Origin: JAJZGK01 sp035538795
Lineage (GTDB): Bacteria > Pseudomonadota > Alphaproteobacteria > Rhodospirillales > Magnetospirillaceae
NCBI GenBank assembly: GCA_035538795.1
Contig: DATLJS010000060.1
Span: forward strand, 62,001-126,000
DNA: 64,000 bases
Reading direction: 5' to 3'
The notes under the pieces are model-generated. The model ran no database searches. It saw only the letters and a program-made list of their open reading frames with translations, and had not been told where the DNA came from. Position 1 is the first letter of the stretch. Each line of letters opens with the position of its first letter. Below are positions 7,066-18,245 of the stretch, one piece after another. Made by a program: the position numbers and the translations under genes.

Positions 7066-8745
7066 ATGGATGCCACCGGCATTCTGCAAATTCTGCTCTA
7101 TATCGGCCTCGTGCTGGCGGCGACGCCGCTGCTGGGCCGCTATATGGCCAATATCTTCCAAGGCAAGACGCTTTGGCTCGGTCCCGTCGAGCGGGGCATC
7201 TACCGCCTGTGCGGCATCGACGAGAAACGCGAGCAGCACTGGAGCGCCTATGCCCTGGCGCTGCTGGCTTTTCATCTGCTGGCGGTGTTGAGCCTGTACG
7301 CCATCCTGCGGCTGCAGCAATACCTGCCGTTCAATCCCGCCGGCCAGGGCCCGATGAGCCCCGATCTGGCCTTCAACACCGCCATCAGCTTCTCCACCAA
7401 CACCAACTGGCAGAATTACGGCGGTGAAAGCACGCTGAGCTATTTCAGCCAGATGGTCGGACTGACGGTGCACAACTTCCTGTCGGCGGCGGCCGGCATC
7501 GCCGTCGCCGCCGCCCTGATCCGCGGCTTCACCCGCAAATCGGCCAAGACGGTGGGCAACTTCTACGTCGACCTGACCCGCATCACGCTTTATCTGCTGC
7601 TGCCCATCTGCTTCGTCGGCGCCTTGTTCCTGGTCTGGCAGGGCGTGCCGCAGAACATGGGCGACTACGTCACCGCCCAGACCCTGGACGGCGGCCAGCA
7701 GATTATCGCCCAAGGCCCCGTCGCCAGCCAGATGATGATCAAGCATCTGGGCACAAACGGCGGCGGCTTTTTCAATGCCAACGCCGCCCATCCCTACGAA
7801 AATCCCAACGGGCTGGTGAACTTCGTCCATATGCTGGCGATCTTCGTGATCGGCGCCGCCTTGACCAATACCTTCGGGCGCATGGTCGGCGACCAACGCC
7901 AGGGCTGGGCCATCCTGGGCGCCATGGGCCTGATCTTCGCCGTCGCCGTCTTCGTGCTTTACGGCGCGGAGGTGCAGGGCAACCCGGCTCTGGGCGGACT
8001 GGCGAACATGGAAGGCAAGGAGGTCCGTTTCGGCATCGCCGCCTCGGCCCTGTTCGCCGCCGTCACGACGGCGACGTCCTGCGGCGCCGTCAACGCCATG
8101 CACGACAGCCTGCTGCCCCTGGCCGGCATGGTCCCCATGATCCACATGCTGCTGGGCGAAGTGGTGGTGGGGGGCGTCGGCTCCGGCCTTTACGGCATCT
8201 TGCTGTTCGTTCTGATCGCCGTCTTCATCGCCGGCCTGATGGTTGGCCGCACGCCGGAATATCTCGGCAAGAAGATCGAGGCCAAAGAAGTCAAGCTGGC
8301 CATCATCGCCATCCTGGCCGCCCCCGTCGGCGTGCTGGGCATCGGCGCGGTGGCCATGGTGGCGCCGGCGGGATTGGCCGGCATTTCCGCCCCCGGCCCC
8401 CACGGCCTGTCGGAAGTGCTTTACGCCTTCGCTTCGGCCACCAACAACAACGGCTCGGCTTTCGGCGGCTTGTCGGGCAACAGCCTGTTCTACAACACCG
8501 CCCTGGCCCTGGCCATGGTGCTGGGCCGCTTCGTCGTCCTGGTCCCGATTCTGGCCATCGCCGGATCGGTGGCGGCCAAGAAGACCGTGCCGCCGTCGGC
8601 CGGCACGTTCCCCACCCACGGCGGCCTGTTCGTCGGCCTTTTGGTGGGCGTCATCCTGGTGGTCGGCGGACTGACCTATTTCCCGGTTCTGGCGCTTGGC
8701 CCGGTGGTGGAACACCTGGCTCTGTTCGCCGGCACTCTGTTCTGA
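7066..8745 (+). CDS. kdpA: KdpA, potassium-binding and translocating subunit
   Basis: Channel-like subunit of 559 residues of the high-affinity K+ P-type ATPase, related to Trk/Ktr channels with four pore repeats. The four selectivity segments are readable: NTNWQNYGGE, GTNGGGFFN, TATSCGAVNAMHD and TNNNGSAFGG. About ten membrane helices span the protein. It is in an operon with kdpB 10 bases downstream. Full length, with no sign of damage. Confidence 0.98.
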   Translation: MDATGILQILLYIGLVLAATPLLGRYMANIFQGKTLWLGPVERGIYRLCGIDEKREQHWSAYALALLAFHLLAVLSLYAILRLQQYLPFNPAGQGPMSPDLAFNTAISFSTNTNWQNYGGESTLSYFSQMVGLTVHNFLSAAAGIAVAAALIRGFTRKSAKTVGNFYVDLTRITLYLLLPICFVGALFLVWQGVPQNMGDYVTAQTLDGGQQIIAQGPVASQMMIKHLGTNGGGFFNANAAHPYENPNGLVNFVHMLAIFVIGAALTNTFGRMVGDQRQGWAILGAMGLIFAVAVFVLYGAEVQGNPALGGLANMEGKEVRFGIAASALFAAVTTATSCGAVNAMHDSLLPLAGMVPMIHMLLGEVVVGGVGSGLYGILLFVLIAVFIAGLMVGRTPEYLGKKIEAKEVKLAIIAILAAPVGVLGIGAVAMVAPAGLAGISAPGPHGLSEVLYAFASATNNNGSAFGGLSGNSLFYNTALALAMVLGRFVVLVPILAIAGSVAAKKTVPPSAGTFPTHGGLFVGLLVGVILVVGGLTYFPVLALGPVVEHLALFAGTLF

Positions 8746-8755
8746 GGAGCATTCC

Positions 8756-10828
<2,073 letters not shown>

Positions 10829-10843
10829 CGGGGAGATATTCAA

Positions 10844-11458
10844 ATGCTGAAAGAACTTCGTCCGTCCCTGATGCTGCTGGTGGTGATGACCATCGTCACC
10901 GGCCTTGCCTATCCCTTCGCCGTCACCAGTGTCGCCCAGGTGGCTTTTCCCTGGCAGGCGGCGGGCAGCCTGATCGAGAAGAACGGTCAGGTGGTCGGCT
11001 CGGCCCTGATCGGCCAGAGCTTCTCTAAGCCCGGCTATTTCTGGAGCCGCCCGTCGGCAACCAACGCCCCCGATCCCAACGACGCCACCAAGACCGTGGA
11101 TGCGCCCTACAATGCGTCCAACTCCATGGCCAGCAACCTGGCTCCCAGCGCCAAGGCCCTTGCGGACACCGTGGCCGCCCGCGCCGATACCCTGAAAGCC
11201 GCCGATCCCGATCAGAGCGATCCGATTCCCGCCGATCTGCTGACCGCCTCCGGCTCGGGACTGGATCCCGACATTTCGCCGGATGCCGCCTATTGGCAGG
11301 CCAGACGGGTAGCCTCGGTCCGTCATATCGCCGAAGCCGACCTGCGCAAACTGATCGCCGCCCAGGTCCAGGGACGGTCCTTGGGCGTGCTGGGAGAACC
11401 GCGGGTCAACGTACTGAAACTCAACATGGCGCTGGACGAAAAGTGGCCCATGCCGTGA
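10844..11458 (+). CDS. kdpC: KdpC, potassium-transporting ATPase subunit C
   Basis: A 204-residue subunit with one N-terminal membrane helix (about residues 8-28) and a soluble domain. Family landmarks are GQSFSKPGYFWSRPSA, SGSGLDPDISP and the ending LGEPRVNVLKLNMALD. KdpC raises ATP affinity of KdpB in the complex. GGGGAGAT precedes the ATG, and the gene is 15 bases after kdpB. Confidence 0.97.
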   Translation: MLKELRPSLMLLVVMTIVTGLAYPFAVTSVAQVAFPWQAAGSLIEKNGQVVGSALIGQSFSKPGYFWSRPSATNAPDPNDATKTVDAPYNASNSMASNLAPSAKALADTVAARADTLKAADPDQSDPIPADLLTASGSGLDPDISPDAAYWQARRVASVRHIAEADLRKLIAAQVQGRSLGVLGEPRVNVLKLNMALDEKWPMP

Positions 11459-11467
11459 AGTAGAACC

Positions 11468-14161
11468 ATGAGCGACGAGCAAATCCGTCCGTCGCCCGAC
11501 GCCCTTCTCGCCGAAGCCCGGCGGGAAGGGCGCGGGCGTTTGAAAATCTTCCTGGGCGCCGCTCCGGGGGTGGGGAAGACCTATGCCATGCTGCAAGCGG
11601 CCCACGACCGCTTGCGCGACGGCGTCGACGTGGTGGCCGGCGTCATCGAAACCCACGGACGCCGCGAAACCGAGGCGCTGGTCAAGGGGCTGGAACTGCT
11701 GCCCTATCGCCAGGTGGATTATCGCGGCCGCGATTTCCGCGAAATGGATCTGGACGCCGTGCTGGTCCGCAAACCCGCCTTGGCCCTGGTGGACGAGTTG
11801 GCGCATACCAACGTTCCCGGCTCGCGCCATGTCAAGCGCTGGCAGGACGTCGAGGAAATCCTGGTCGCTGGCATCGACGTCTACGCCACCTTGAACATTC
11901 AGCATCTGGATTCCCTGAACGACGTGGTCGAACAGATTTCCGGCGTCAAGGTGCGTGAAACCCTGCCCGACGGCGTACTGGCCGGGGCCGACGAAATCGA
12001 ATTGATCGACCTTGCCCCCGACGACCTGATCAAACGCCTGAAGGAAGGCAAGGTTTATGTACCCGAGCAAGCCCGCCGGGCCATCGACAGTTTCTTTTCA
12101 CCGGGCAATCTGACGGCGCTGCGCGAAATGGCCCTGAGCCATGCCGCCGACCGGGTCGACCGCCAGATGGTCGATTACATGCGGGCTCACGCCATTTCCG
12201 GCCCCTGGCCCGCCCGCGACCGGCTGATGGTCTGCATCGACCCCGGAGCCGATTCGGAAAAGCTGGTGCGCGTCGGCAAGCGGGCCGCCGAACGCCGGGG
12301 CGCGGCCTGGATCGCCGTCACCGTCGAAACCACCAATTCGGCCCTGCTGACGGAAGAGCAAAAAGACCGCGTCGCCTCGGCCATGCGTCTGGCCGGACAA
12401 TTGGGCGGCGAGACCGTCACCCTGCAAGGCGAAGAGGTGGTCGACAGCCTGCTGGCCTTCGCCAAGGACCGCAACGTCACCCAACTGGTGGTGGGCCGCC
12501 CCCGGCGCAAATCCGGCTGGAGCCGCCGCACCGTCACCGACAGCCTGATCGCCCAGGCCGGCGAAGTGGCGGTGCTGGTGGTTGGCGGCGAGGCGGCGGG
12601 TAAGCCCGTCCTGTCCCGTGTCGCAAAGGCCGTTCCCACCGACTGGCTGGGGCTGGCCTTCGCCGCCCTGGTGACGGCCACCGCCACCGGATTGGGCTTC
12701 GTCATCGATCTGTGGCTGCCGGTGGCCTCCATCTCGGTGGCCTATCTTCTGGGCGTCATGGTGGTGGCCATGCGCGTAGGACTGCAACCCGCCATCCTCG
12801 CTTCGGTCGCCAGCTTCTTCGCCTTCAACTTCTTCTTCACCGAACCTCGCTGGAGCTTCGCCGTCAGCGACACGCAAAACATCCTGACGCTGGTATTTTT
12901 CCTGATCGCCGCCGTGATCGTCTCCAACATGGCCAGCCGTCTGCGGGCCCAGGTCCAGGCAACGCGGGAAAGCGCACGGCGCACGGCGAATCTTTACGAT
13001 TTCGGCCGCAAGGTCACGGCGGCCGCCACCCAGGACGACGTGCTGTGGGCTGTGGTTCACCATGTCGCCGCCACCATCCAGGGAAAATCTCTGGTGCTGC
13101 TGCCCGCCGAGCAGGGACTGGCCATCGCCGCCGGCTATCCGCCCGAAGACCAGTTGGACGACAAATCGTCCGCCGCCGCCGTCTGGGCCTGGAGCCACGG
13201 CAAGCTGGCGGGGCGGGGATCGGCTACCCTGCCGGCCTCGTTATGGCTGTTCCTGCCGCTGAAGACAGCCCGGTCGTCGGTGGGCGTGCTGGGCGTGCAG
13301 ATGAGCGAGGACGCCGATCTGCCCAGTCCGGAGCAGATGCGCCTGTTGGAGACCCTGGCTGATCAGGCCGCCATCGCCATCGAACGCACCACCCTGGTGG
13401 CCGACATCGAAGTGGCCCGCGTCGCCACCGAGCGGGAACGGCTGCGCTCGGCCTTGCTGTCCTCTTTATCCCACGACTTGCGCACGCCGCTGGTTTCCAT
13501 CATGGGAGCCGCCAGCAGTCTGATTTCATACGACGAAGCCCTCGACCCCGCCTCACGCCGCGATCTGGCGCAAACCGTTCAGGACGAGGCCGAGCGCCTG
13601 AACCGCTTCGTCCAGAACCTGCTGGACATGACCCGCCTGGGATCCGGCGCCTTGAAGCCTCGCGTTGATTGGGCCGATCTGCACGACATCGTCGGCGCCG
13701 CCTCCCAGCGGGCGAAAGCCTTCGCCAGACGCCACGAGATCAAGGTCGAAATTGCTCCGGACATGCCCCTGCTCAGCGTCGACGCCGTGCTGATGGAGCA
13801 AATGTTCTTCAATTTGCTCGACAACGCCTGCAAATACGCGCCGCCCGGCACCATGGTCAAGGTGTGGGCGAGAAAACGTCCGGACCATATCGCCATCGAA
13901 GTCACCGATCAGGGACCGGGCATCCCGGCGGACGACCGCGAGAAGGTTTTCGACATGTTCTATCGGGTCAATCTGGCCGACAGCCAGCCGGCGGGCACCG
14001 GCCTGGGCCTGGCCATTTGCCGGGGCATCGTCGAGGCGCACGGCGGCCAGATCGCAGCCGAGGCCGGACTGAACGGCGCCGGCACCGCCATCGTCATCCG
14101 CCTGCCCCTGCCGCCGGCCCTTGACCTGCCCGCGGCCGAGGGCGAAGCTTACAGTCCATGA
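11468..14161 (+). CDS. kdpD: KdpD, osmosensitive K+ channel sensor histidine kinase
   Basis: An 897-residue membrane kinase that senses potassium limitation and phosphorylates KdpE. Order of domains: N-terminal KdpD domain with Walker-type GAAPGVGKTY (about 32-41) and the DELAHTNVPGS segment; a universal-stress-protein-like region (about 245-370); four membrane helices (about 390-500); a GAF-like region; then DHp with His669 in SSLSHDLRTP and a HATPase domain with the N box NLLDNACKYAPP and GTGLGLAI. Full length. It overlaps kdpE by 4 bases (ATGA). Confidence 0.97.
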   Translation: MSDEQIRPSPDALLAEARREGRGRLKIFLGAAPGVGKTYAMLQAAHDRLRDGVDVVAGVIETHGRRETEALVKGLELLPYRQVDYRGRDFREMDLDAVLVRKPALALVDELAHTNVPGSRHVKRWQDVEEILVAGIDVYATLNIQHLDSLNDVVEQISGVKVRETLPDGVLAGADEIELIDLAPDDLIKRLKEGKVYVPEQARRAIDSFFSPGNLTALREMALSHAADRVDRQMVDYMRAHAISGPWPARDRLMVCIDPGADSEKLVRVGKRAAERRGAAWIAVTVETTNSALLTEEQKDRVASAMRLAGQLGGETVTLQGEEVVDSLLAFAKDRNVTQLVVGRPRRKSGWSRRTVTDSLIAQAGEVAVLVVGGEAAGKPVLSRVAKAVPTDWLGLAFAALVTATATGLGFVIDLWLPVASISVAYLLGVMVVAMRVGLQPAILASVASFFAFNFFFTEPRWSFAVSDTQNILTLVFFLIAAVIVSNMASRLRAQVQATRESARRTANLYDFGRKVTAAATQDDVLWAVVHHVAATIQGKSLVLLPAEQGLAIAAGYPPEDQLDDKSSAAAVWAWSHGKLAGRGSATLPASLWLFLPLKTARSSVGVLGVQMSEDADLPSPEQMRLLETLADQAAIAIERTTLVADIEVARVATERERLRSALLSSLSHDLRTPLVSIMGAASSLISYDEALDPASRRDLAQTVQDEAERLNRFVQNLLDMTRLGSGALKPRVDWADLHDIVGAASQRAKAFARRHEIKVEIAPDMPLLSVDAVLMEQMFFNLLDNACKYAPPGTMVKVWARKRPDHIAIEVTDQGPGIPADDREKVFDMFYRVNLADSQPAGTGLGLAICRGIVEAHGGQIAAEAGLNGAGTAIVIRLPLPPALDLPAAEGEAYSP

Positions 14162-14841
14162 GCCCCGCCATCCTGGTCATCGACGACGAACCGCAAATCC
14201 GCAAGTTCCTGCGCATCTCGCTGGGCGCCAACGGCTACGCGGTGGCGGAAGCCGCCAACGCCGCCGAAGGCATCGCCCATATCAGACAGACGCCGCCGGA
14301 CCTGCTGATCCTCGACCTCGGGCTGCCCGACCAGGACGGTCAGGACGTCATCAGCGCCGTGCGGGCCATCTCCGCCATGCCGATCATCGTCCTGTCCGTG
14401 CGCGCCCACGAAATGGACAAAGTGGAAGCCCTGGATCGCGGCGCCAACGATTATGTGGTCAAACCGTTCGGCATCGCCGAACTGATGGCCCGCGTGCGCG
14501 CCGTGCTACGGGCCAAACAGCCCAAAGAACCCGACGAGGTGGTCGAGATCGGAACGCTGCATATCGACTTGGGCCGCCTGATCGTCAGCCGCGCCGGCGA
14601 AGAGATTCGCCTGTCGCGCAAGGAATGGGACTTGCTGGCTTTTTTCGCCCGCCATCCCGACCATGTGCTGACCCACAAGCTGATCCTGAAAGAGGTCTGG
14701 GGGCCGGCCCATGTGGAGGACACGGCCTATCTCAGGGTCTACGTCAACCAATTGCGCCAAAAGCTGGAAGACGACCCTTCGCAGCCGCGCCTGCTGGTCA
14801 CCGACCCCGGCGTCGGCTACCGCCTGAAAAGCGGCGAGTAG
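14158..14841 (+). CDS. kdpE: KdpE, OmpR-family response regulator
   Basis: A 227-residue regulator that activates kdpFABC when phosphorylated by KdpD. The receiver domain (1-115) has the acidic pair in VIDDEP, the phospho-acceptor Asp53 in LLILDLGLPD and the lysine in VVKPFG. The C-terminal winged helix (130-225) shows LSRKEWDLL and YLRVYVNQLRQKLE. It starts inside the kdpD stop codon, so the two are translationally coupled. A hairpin lies 45 bases after its stop. Confidence 0.97.
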   Translation: MSPAILVIDDEPQIRKFLRISLGANGYAVAEAANAAEGIAHIRQTPPDLLILDLGLPDQDGQDVISAVRAISAMPIIVLSVRAHEMDKVEALDRGANDYVVKPFGIAELMARVRAVLRAKQPKEPDEVVEIGTLHIDLGRLIVSRAGEEIRLSRKEWDLLAFFARHPDHVLTHKLILKEVWGPAHVEDTAYLRVYVNQLRQKLEDDPSQPRLLVTDPGVGYRLKSGE

Positions 14842-14885
14842 CTTTCACGTTGCCCCTAGGCGGCGGAACAATGCCCCGAAACGGC

Positions 14886-14917
14886 GAAGACCCCAGCGGT
14901 TTCCCGCTGGGGTCTTC
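14886..14917. terminator. 14-bp hairpin between kdpE and convergent tRNA-Arg
   Basis: A perfect 14-base stem (GAAGACCCCAGCGG and its complement) with a TTTC loop. There is no U tract on the plus side; on the minus side, 3 bases after the tRNA CCA end, it is followed by a short GTTTC. It probably ends tRNA-Arg transcription and may also serve kdpDE. Confidence 0.65.
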
Positions 14918-14919
14918 AA

Positions 14920-14996
14920 TGGCGCGCCCGGAAAGACTCGAACTTCCAACCCTCAGATTCGTAGTCTGATGCTCTATCCAATTGAGCTACGGGCGC
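14920..14996 (-). tRNA. tRNA-Arg(ACG)
   Basis: A 77-base cloverleaf on the minus strand. The acceptor stem GCGCCCG pairs with CGGGCGC, the discriminator is G and the CCA end is encoded. The anticodon loop CTACGAA gives anticodon ACG, read as ICG after A34 deamination, so it decodes CGU/CGC/CGA arginine codons. The T arm contains GTTCGAGTC. Reported by eye, without a covariance search. Confidence 0.96.
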
Positions 14997-15041
14997 ATCG
15001 GACACCGGTTCGCTTGCTGCTCCCCGGCGTCGAGGTGGCGG

Positions 15042-15070
15042 AAGATACTCATTCCCCCTGGACCCCGCAA
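15042..15070 (-). promoter_or_regulatory. promoter of tRNA-Arg
   Basis: On the minus strand TTGCGG (15065-15070) and TATCTT (15042-15047) are separated by exactly 17 bases, about 45 bases before the tRNA 5' end. Both fit the sigma-70 consensus and no other gene lies downstream. Confidence 0.6.
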
Positions 15071-15171
15071 GACAAAAAATCACGCCATTTTCATTTTTTT
15101 CAAAACGCCCCTTAAAGCATGATGGCGGCACCCTTTCTTATCGGGACGTCGACCATGGATCAGATTCCATG

Positions 15172-15199
15172 TTGACTCACTGCCCCGGATCGGTATATT
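15172..15199 (+). promoter_or_regulatory. promoter of rplU-rpmA
   Basis: TTGACT (15172-15177) and TATATT (15194-15199), 16-base spacer, about 65 bases before rplU. The intervening leader contains an imperfect hairpin around GCGAGCCC/GGGCCCGC (about 15213-15232) that could take part in ribosomal-protein regulation. Confidence 0.75.
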
Positions 15200-15264
15200 T
15201 CCCGCCTCTCGCCGCGAGCCCTTAGGGGCCCGCTGGATTCCGTTTGTGTGAGTGGTAGAAAGTC

Positions 15265-15564
15265 ATGTTCGCAGTCATCAAGACCGGCGGGAAGCAGTAC
15301 AAGGTCGCCCCCAACGACGTCATTCTCGTCGAAAAGCTGCCGGGGCAGGCCGGCGACACCGTCACTCTCGACCAGGTTCTGATGGTCGGCGACAAGGTTG
15401 GCGCGCCCCTGGTGGCCGGCGCCAGCGTTACCGCCACCCTCGTCGAACAGACCCGTGGCGAGAAGATTATCGTCTTCAAGAAGAAGCGCCGCCAGAACTA
15501 CCGGCGCAAGAAGGGTCATCGTCAGGACCTGACCGTCCTGCGCATCGCCGCCATCAACGGCTGA
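15265..15564 (+). CDS. rplU: 50S ribosomal protein L21
   Basis: A 99-residue protein of the large ribosomal subunit that contacts 23S rRNA and L20. It opens with the family signature MFAVIKTGGKQYKV and carries the basic KKKRRQNYRRKKGHRQ stretch typical of its C-terminal half. It is 26 bases before rpmA, the universal partner gene, and has its own strong promoter. Confidence 0.98.
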   Translation: MFAVIKTGGKQYKVAPNDVILVEKLPGQAGDTVTLDQVLMVGDKVGAPLVAGASVTATLVEQTRGEKIIVFKKKRRQNYRRKKGHRQDLTVLRIAAING

Positions 15565-15590
15565 TCCCTTCATCACCAGGAGTTTGAGAT

Positions 15591-15848
15591 ATGGCCCATA
15601 AAAAAGCTGGCGGTAGCTCCCGCAACGGTCGTGACTCGGCCGGTCAGCGCCTCGGCGTCAAGAAGTTCGGTGGCGAAGCCGTCATTCCCGGCAACATCAT
15701 CGTGCGTCAGCGCGGCACCCAGTTCCATCCCGGCGCCAACGTCGGCATGGGAACCGATCACACCCTGTTCGCCCTGGTCGAAGGCCGCGTGACCTTCACC
15801 ACCAAGGCCCAGGGCCGTACCTTCATCTCGGTGGAGCCGCAGGCCTAA
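15591..15848 (+). CDS. rpmA: 50S ribosomal protein L27
   Basis: An 85-residue protein at the peptidyl transferase centre, where its N-terminal tail reaches the tRNA ends. The signature AHKKAGGSSRNGRDS and the GNIIVRQRGTQFHPG segment are clear. There is no N-terminal extension of the kind that is cleaved in Firmicutes. GGAG precedes the ATG. An intrinsic terminator follows 34 bases after the stop. Confidence 0.98.
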   Translation: MAHKKAGGSSRNGRDSAGQRLGVKKFGGEAVIPGNIIVRQRGTQFHPGANVGMGTDHTLFALVEGRVTFTTKAQGRTFISVEPQA

Positions 15849-15882
15849 CGGCCACGCTCCCCGCAGAAGAAGCCGTTTATCG

Positions 15883-15917
15883 AAAAAAGGGGAATGGTCC
15901 GCCATTCCCCTTTTTTT
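15883..15917 (+). terminator. intrinsic terminator after rpmA
   Basis: A 9-base GC-rich stem (GGGGAATGG / CCATTCCCC, loop TCCG) extended by A/T pairs and ending in seven T. It separates the ribosomal pair from obgE 46 bases downstream, so read-through or a separate promoter must feed the obg operon. Confidence 0.9.
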
Positions 15918-15963
15918 GGTTTCCGGGCCACACATTTTTCTCTTTCTTACCTCGGCGGACGCC

Positions 15964-17139
15964 ATGAAGTTTCTCGATCAGGCCAAGATTTTCATCAAGA
16001 GCGGTGACGGCGGCGCCGGCGCCGTCAGTTTCCGCCGCGAGAAATATATCGAATTCGGCGGCCCCGACGGCGGCGACGGCGGACGCGGCGGCGACGTCAT
16101 CGTCGAATGCGTGGCCAATCTGAACACCCTGATCGACTATCGCTATCAGCAGCACTTCAAGGCTCAGAAGGGCAATCACGGCATGGGCAAGAACCGTACG
16201 GGCGGTTCCGGCGAAGACATCGTGATGAAGCTGCCGGTCGGCACCCAAGTGCTGACCGAGGACCGCGAGGAAGTGATCGCCGACCTGACCGAACCCGGCC
16301 AGCGCATCGTGCTGCTGCGCGGCGGCGATGGCGGTTTCGGCAACGCCCATTACAAGACGTCGACCAATCAGGCGCCCCGCCGCGGCGATGTCGGCTGGCC
16401 CGGCCAGGAAATGTGGGTGTGGCTGCGCCTGAAGCTGATCGCCGATTGCGGTCTGGTCGGCCTGCCCAATGCGGGCAAGTCCACCTTTTTAGCCGCCGTC
16501 ACCCATGCCCGGCCGAAAATCGCCGATTATCCCTTCACCACCTTGCACCCCAATCTGGGCGTGGCCCAGGCCGGCGAGGAGGAATTTATCATCGCCGACA
16601 TTCCCGGCCTGATCGAAGGCGCCCACGAGGGCGCCGGTCTGGGCGACCGTTTCCTCGGCCATATCGAACGCTGCCGCGTGCTGCTGCATCTGATCGACGG
16701 CACCGAGGAGGATGTGGCCGAGGCCTATCGCGTGGTTCGTGGGGAATTGGCCTCCTATGGCGGCGGACTGGACGAAAAGCACGAGATCATCTGTCTGAAC
16801 AAGTGCGACGCCCTGGTTCCCGAAGAAATCGAGGAAAAAATGGCTGCCCTGTCGGAAGCTGCCGGCGGCGCCAAGGTCATGCCCCTGTCGGGCGCGGCCG
16901 GCATCGGTTTGAAGGACGTGCTGTTCGGCTTGCTGGCCCGCATCAAGGAAAGCCGGGCGGAACATGGCGCCGGTCCTCTGGCCGCCGAAGCGACCGGCGG
17001 CACCGGCAAGGCCAGCAGTTGGAAACCCGCCCTGGACCAGGATGACGACGACGACAAGAACGCCGTTTGGGACGGACGGACTTTCTACGACCTTTCCGCC
17101 GGCGACGACGACGAGGATTACGAGGACGAGGAAGAATGA
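15964..17139 (+). CDS. obgE: GTPase Obg
   Basis: A 391-residue essential GTPase linked to 50S ribosome assembly and stress signalling. The N-terminal glycine-rich Obg domain (about 1-158) shows GDGGAGAVSFRREK and GGDGGRGGDV. The G domain has G1 GLPNAGKST, the TTLHPNLG switch, G3 DIPGLIEGA and G4 NKCD. The C-terminus is a short acidic tail rich in Asp and Glu, with no OCT domain of the Firmicutes type. The ATG at 15964 matches the family start MKFLDQAK; an earlier in-frame ATG lies inside the terminator. It overlaps proB by 4 bases. Confidence 0.97.
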   Translation: MKFLDQAKIFIKSGDGGAGAVSFRREKYIEFGGPDGGDGGRGGDVIVECVANLNTLIDYRYQQHFKAQKGNHGMGKNRTGGSGEDIVMKLPVGTQVLTEDREEVIADLTEPGQRIVLLRGGDGGFGNAHYKTSTNQAPRRGDVGWPGQEMWVWLRLKLIADCGLVGLPNAGKSTFLAAVTHARPKIADYPFTTLHPNLGVAQAGEEEFIIADIPGLIEGAHEGAGLGDRFLGHIERCRVLLHLIDGTEEDVAEAYRVVRGELASYGGGLDEKHEIICLNKCDALVPEEIEEKMAALSEAAGGAKVMPLSGAAGIGLKDVLFGLLARIKESRAEHGAGPLAAEATGGTGKASSWKPALDQDDDDDKNAVWDGRTFYDLSAGDDDEDYEDEEE

Positions 17140-18245
17140 CTCCCCTGGCCGAAGCAAACCGTCTGGTCGTGAAAATTGGCTCCTCCTTGCTGGTCGGCAA
17201 GAATGGAGCCATCAACCGACCTTGGCTGGATGCTTTGGCCGACGATCTGGCTGCTTTGCGCCGGAGCGGAGTGGACGTCATCGTCGTTACGTCGGGAGCG
17301 GTCGCCGTCGGGCGCGGGCCTTTGCGGCTGAAGGGCACCCTGCGCCTGGATGAAAAACAGGCCGCCGCCGCCGCCGGGCAGATCCGTCTGGCCCACGCCT
17401 ATCAGGAGAGCTTGGCCCGTCACCAGCTGACCGTGGCCCAGGTGCTGCTGACCATCGACGATTCGGAAAACCGCCGCCGTTACTTGAACGCCCGCAACAC
17501 CCTAGAGACGCTGCTGCGCCTTGGAGCCGTGCCCGTGATCAACGAGAACGACACGGTGGCCACCGCCGAAATCCGCTTCGGCGACAACGACCGTCTGGCC
17601 GCCCGCGTGGCGCAGATGATCGGAGCCGACACCCTGGTGCTGTTCTCGGATATCGACGGTCTCTATACCGGCAATCCCCGCCAGGATCCGGCCGCCCAAT
17701 TCATTCCCGAAGTCCGCGAGTTGACACCCGAGATCGAAGTCATGGCCGGCGACCCTGGTAGTTCGCACGGCTCGGGCGGCATGGTCACCAAGCTGATGGC
17801 GGCCCGCATCGCCTTGGCCGCCGGATGCCGCATGGCCATTGCGCCCGGCGCGCCGCTACACCCCCTGACGGCGATGCAGAAAGGGGGACGCTGCACCTGG
17901 TTCCTGCCCCGTCACGAGCCCCTGACCGCCCGCAAGCAATGGATCGCCGGATCGGTGAAGCCCCAGGGCACCCTGGTGGCCGATGCCGGCGCCTGCCGCG
18001 CCCTGACCAAGGGCGGCAGCCTACTGCCCGCCGGCGTCAGCGCCGTCGAGGGCGAGTTCCAGAAAGGCGAGGCCGTGGTGGTGGTGAACGGCGAAGGCCG
18101 CGCCGTCGCCCGCGGACTGGTGGCCTATTCCTCCGAGGACGCCGTGCGCATCATCGGGCGCAAAAGCACAGATTTCGAAAAGTTGCTGGGCTATCGTGGC
18201 CCGGACGTATTGATCCACCGTGACGATTTGGTGCTGGAATCATGA
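17136..18245 (+). CDS. proB: glutamate 5-kinase
   Basis: First enzyme of proline biosynthesis; it phosphorylates glutamate and is usually feedback-inhibited by proline. It has 369 residues: an amino-acid kinase domain (VVKIGSSLLV, VVTSGAVAVG, VINENDTVA, FSDIDGLYTGNP, GTGGM-like GSGGMVTKL) and a C-terminal PUA domain (about 280-365). The start overlaps the obgE stop as ATGA and its own stop overlaps proA in the same way, so obgE-proB-proA are translationally coupled. Confidence 0.97.
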   Translation: MTPLAEANRLVVKIGSSLLVGKNGAINRPWLDALADDLAALRRSGVDVIVVTSGAVAVGRGPLRLKGTLRLDEKQAAAAAGQIRLAHAYQESLARHQLTVAQVLLTIDDSENRRRYLNARNTLETLLRLGAVPVINENDTVATAEIRFGDNDRLAARVAQMIGADTLVLFSDIDGLYTGNPRQDPAAQFIPEVRELTPEIEVMAGDPGSSHGSGGMVTKLMAARIALAAGCRMAIAPGAPLHPLTAMQKGGRCTWFLPRHEPLTARKQWIAGSVKPQGTLVADAGACRALTKGGSLLPAGVSAVEGEFQKGEAVVVVNGEGRAVARGLVAYSSEDAVRIIGRKSTDFEKLLGYRGPDVLIHRDDLVLES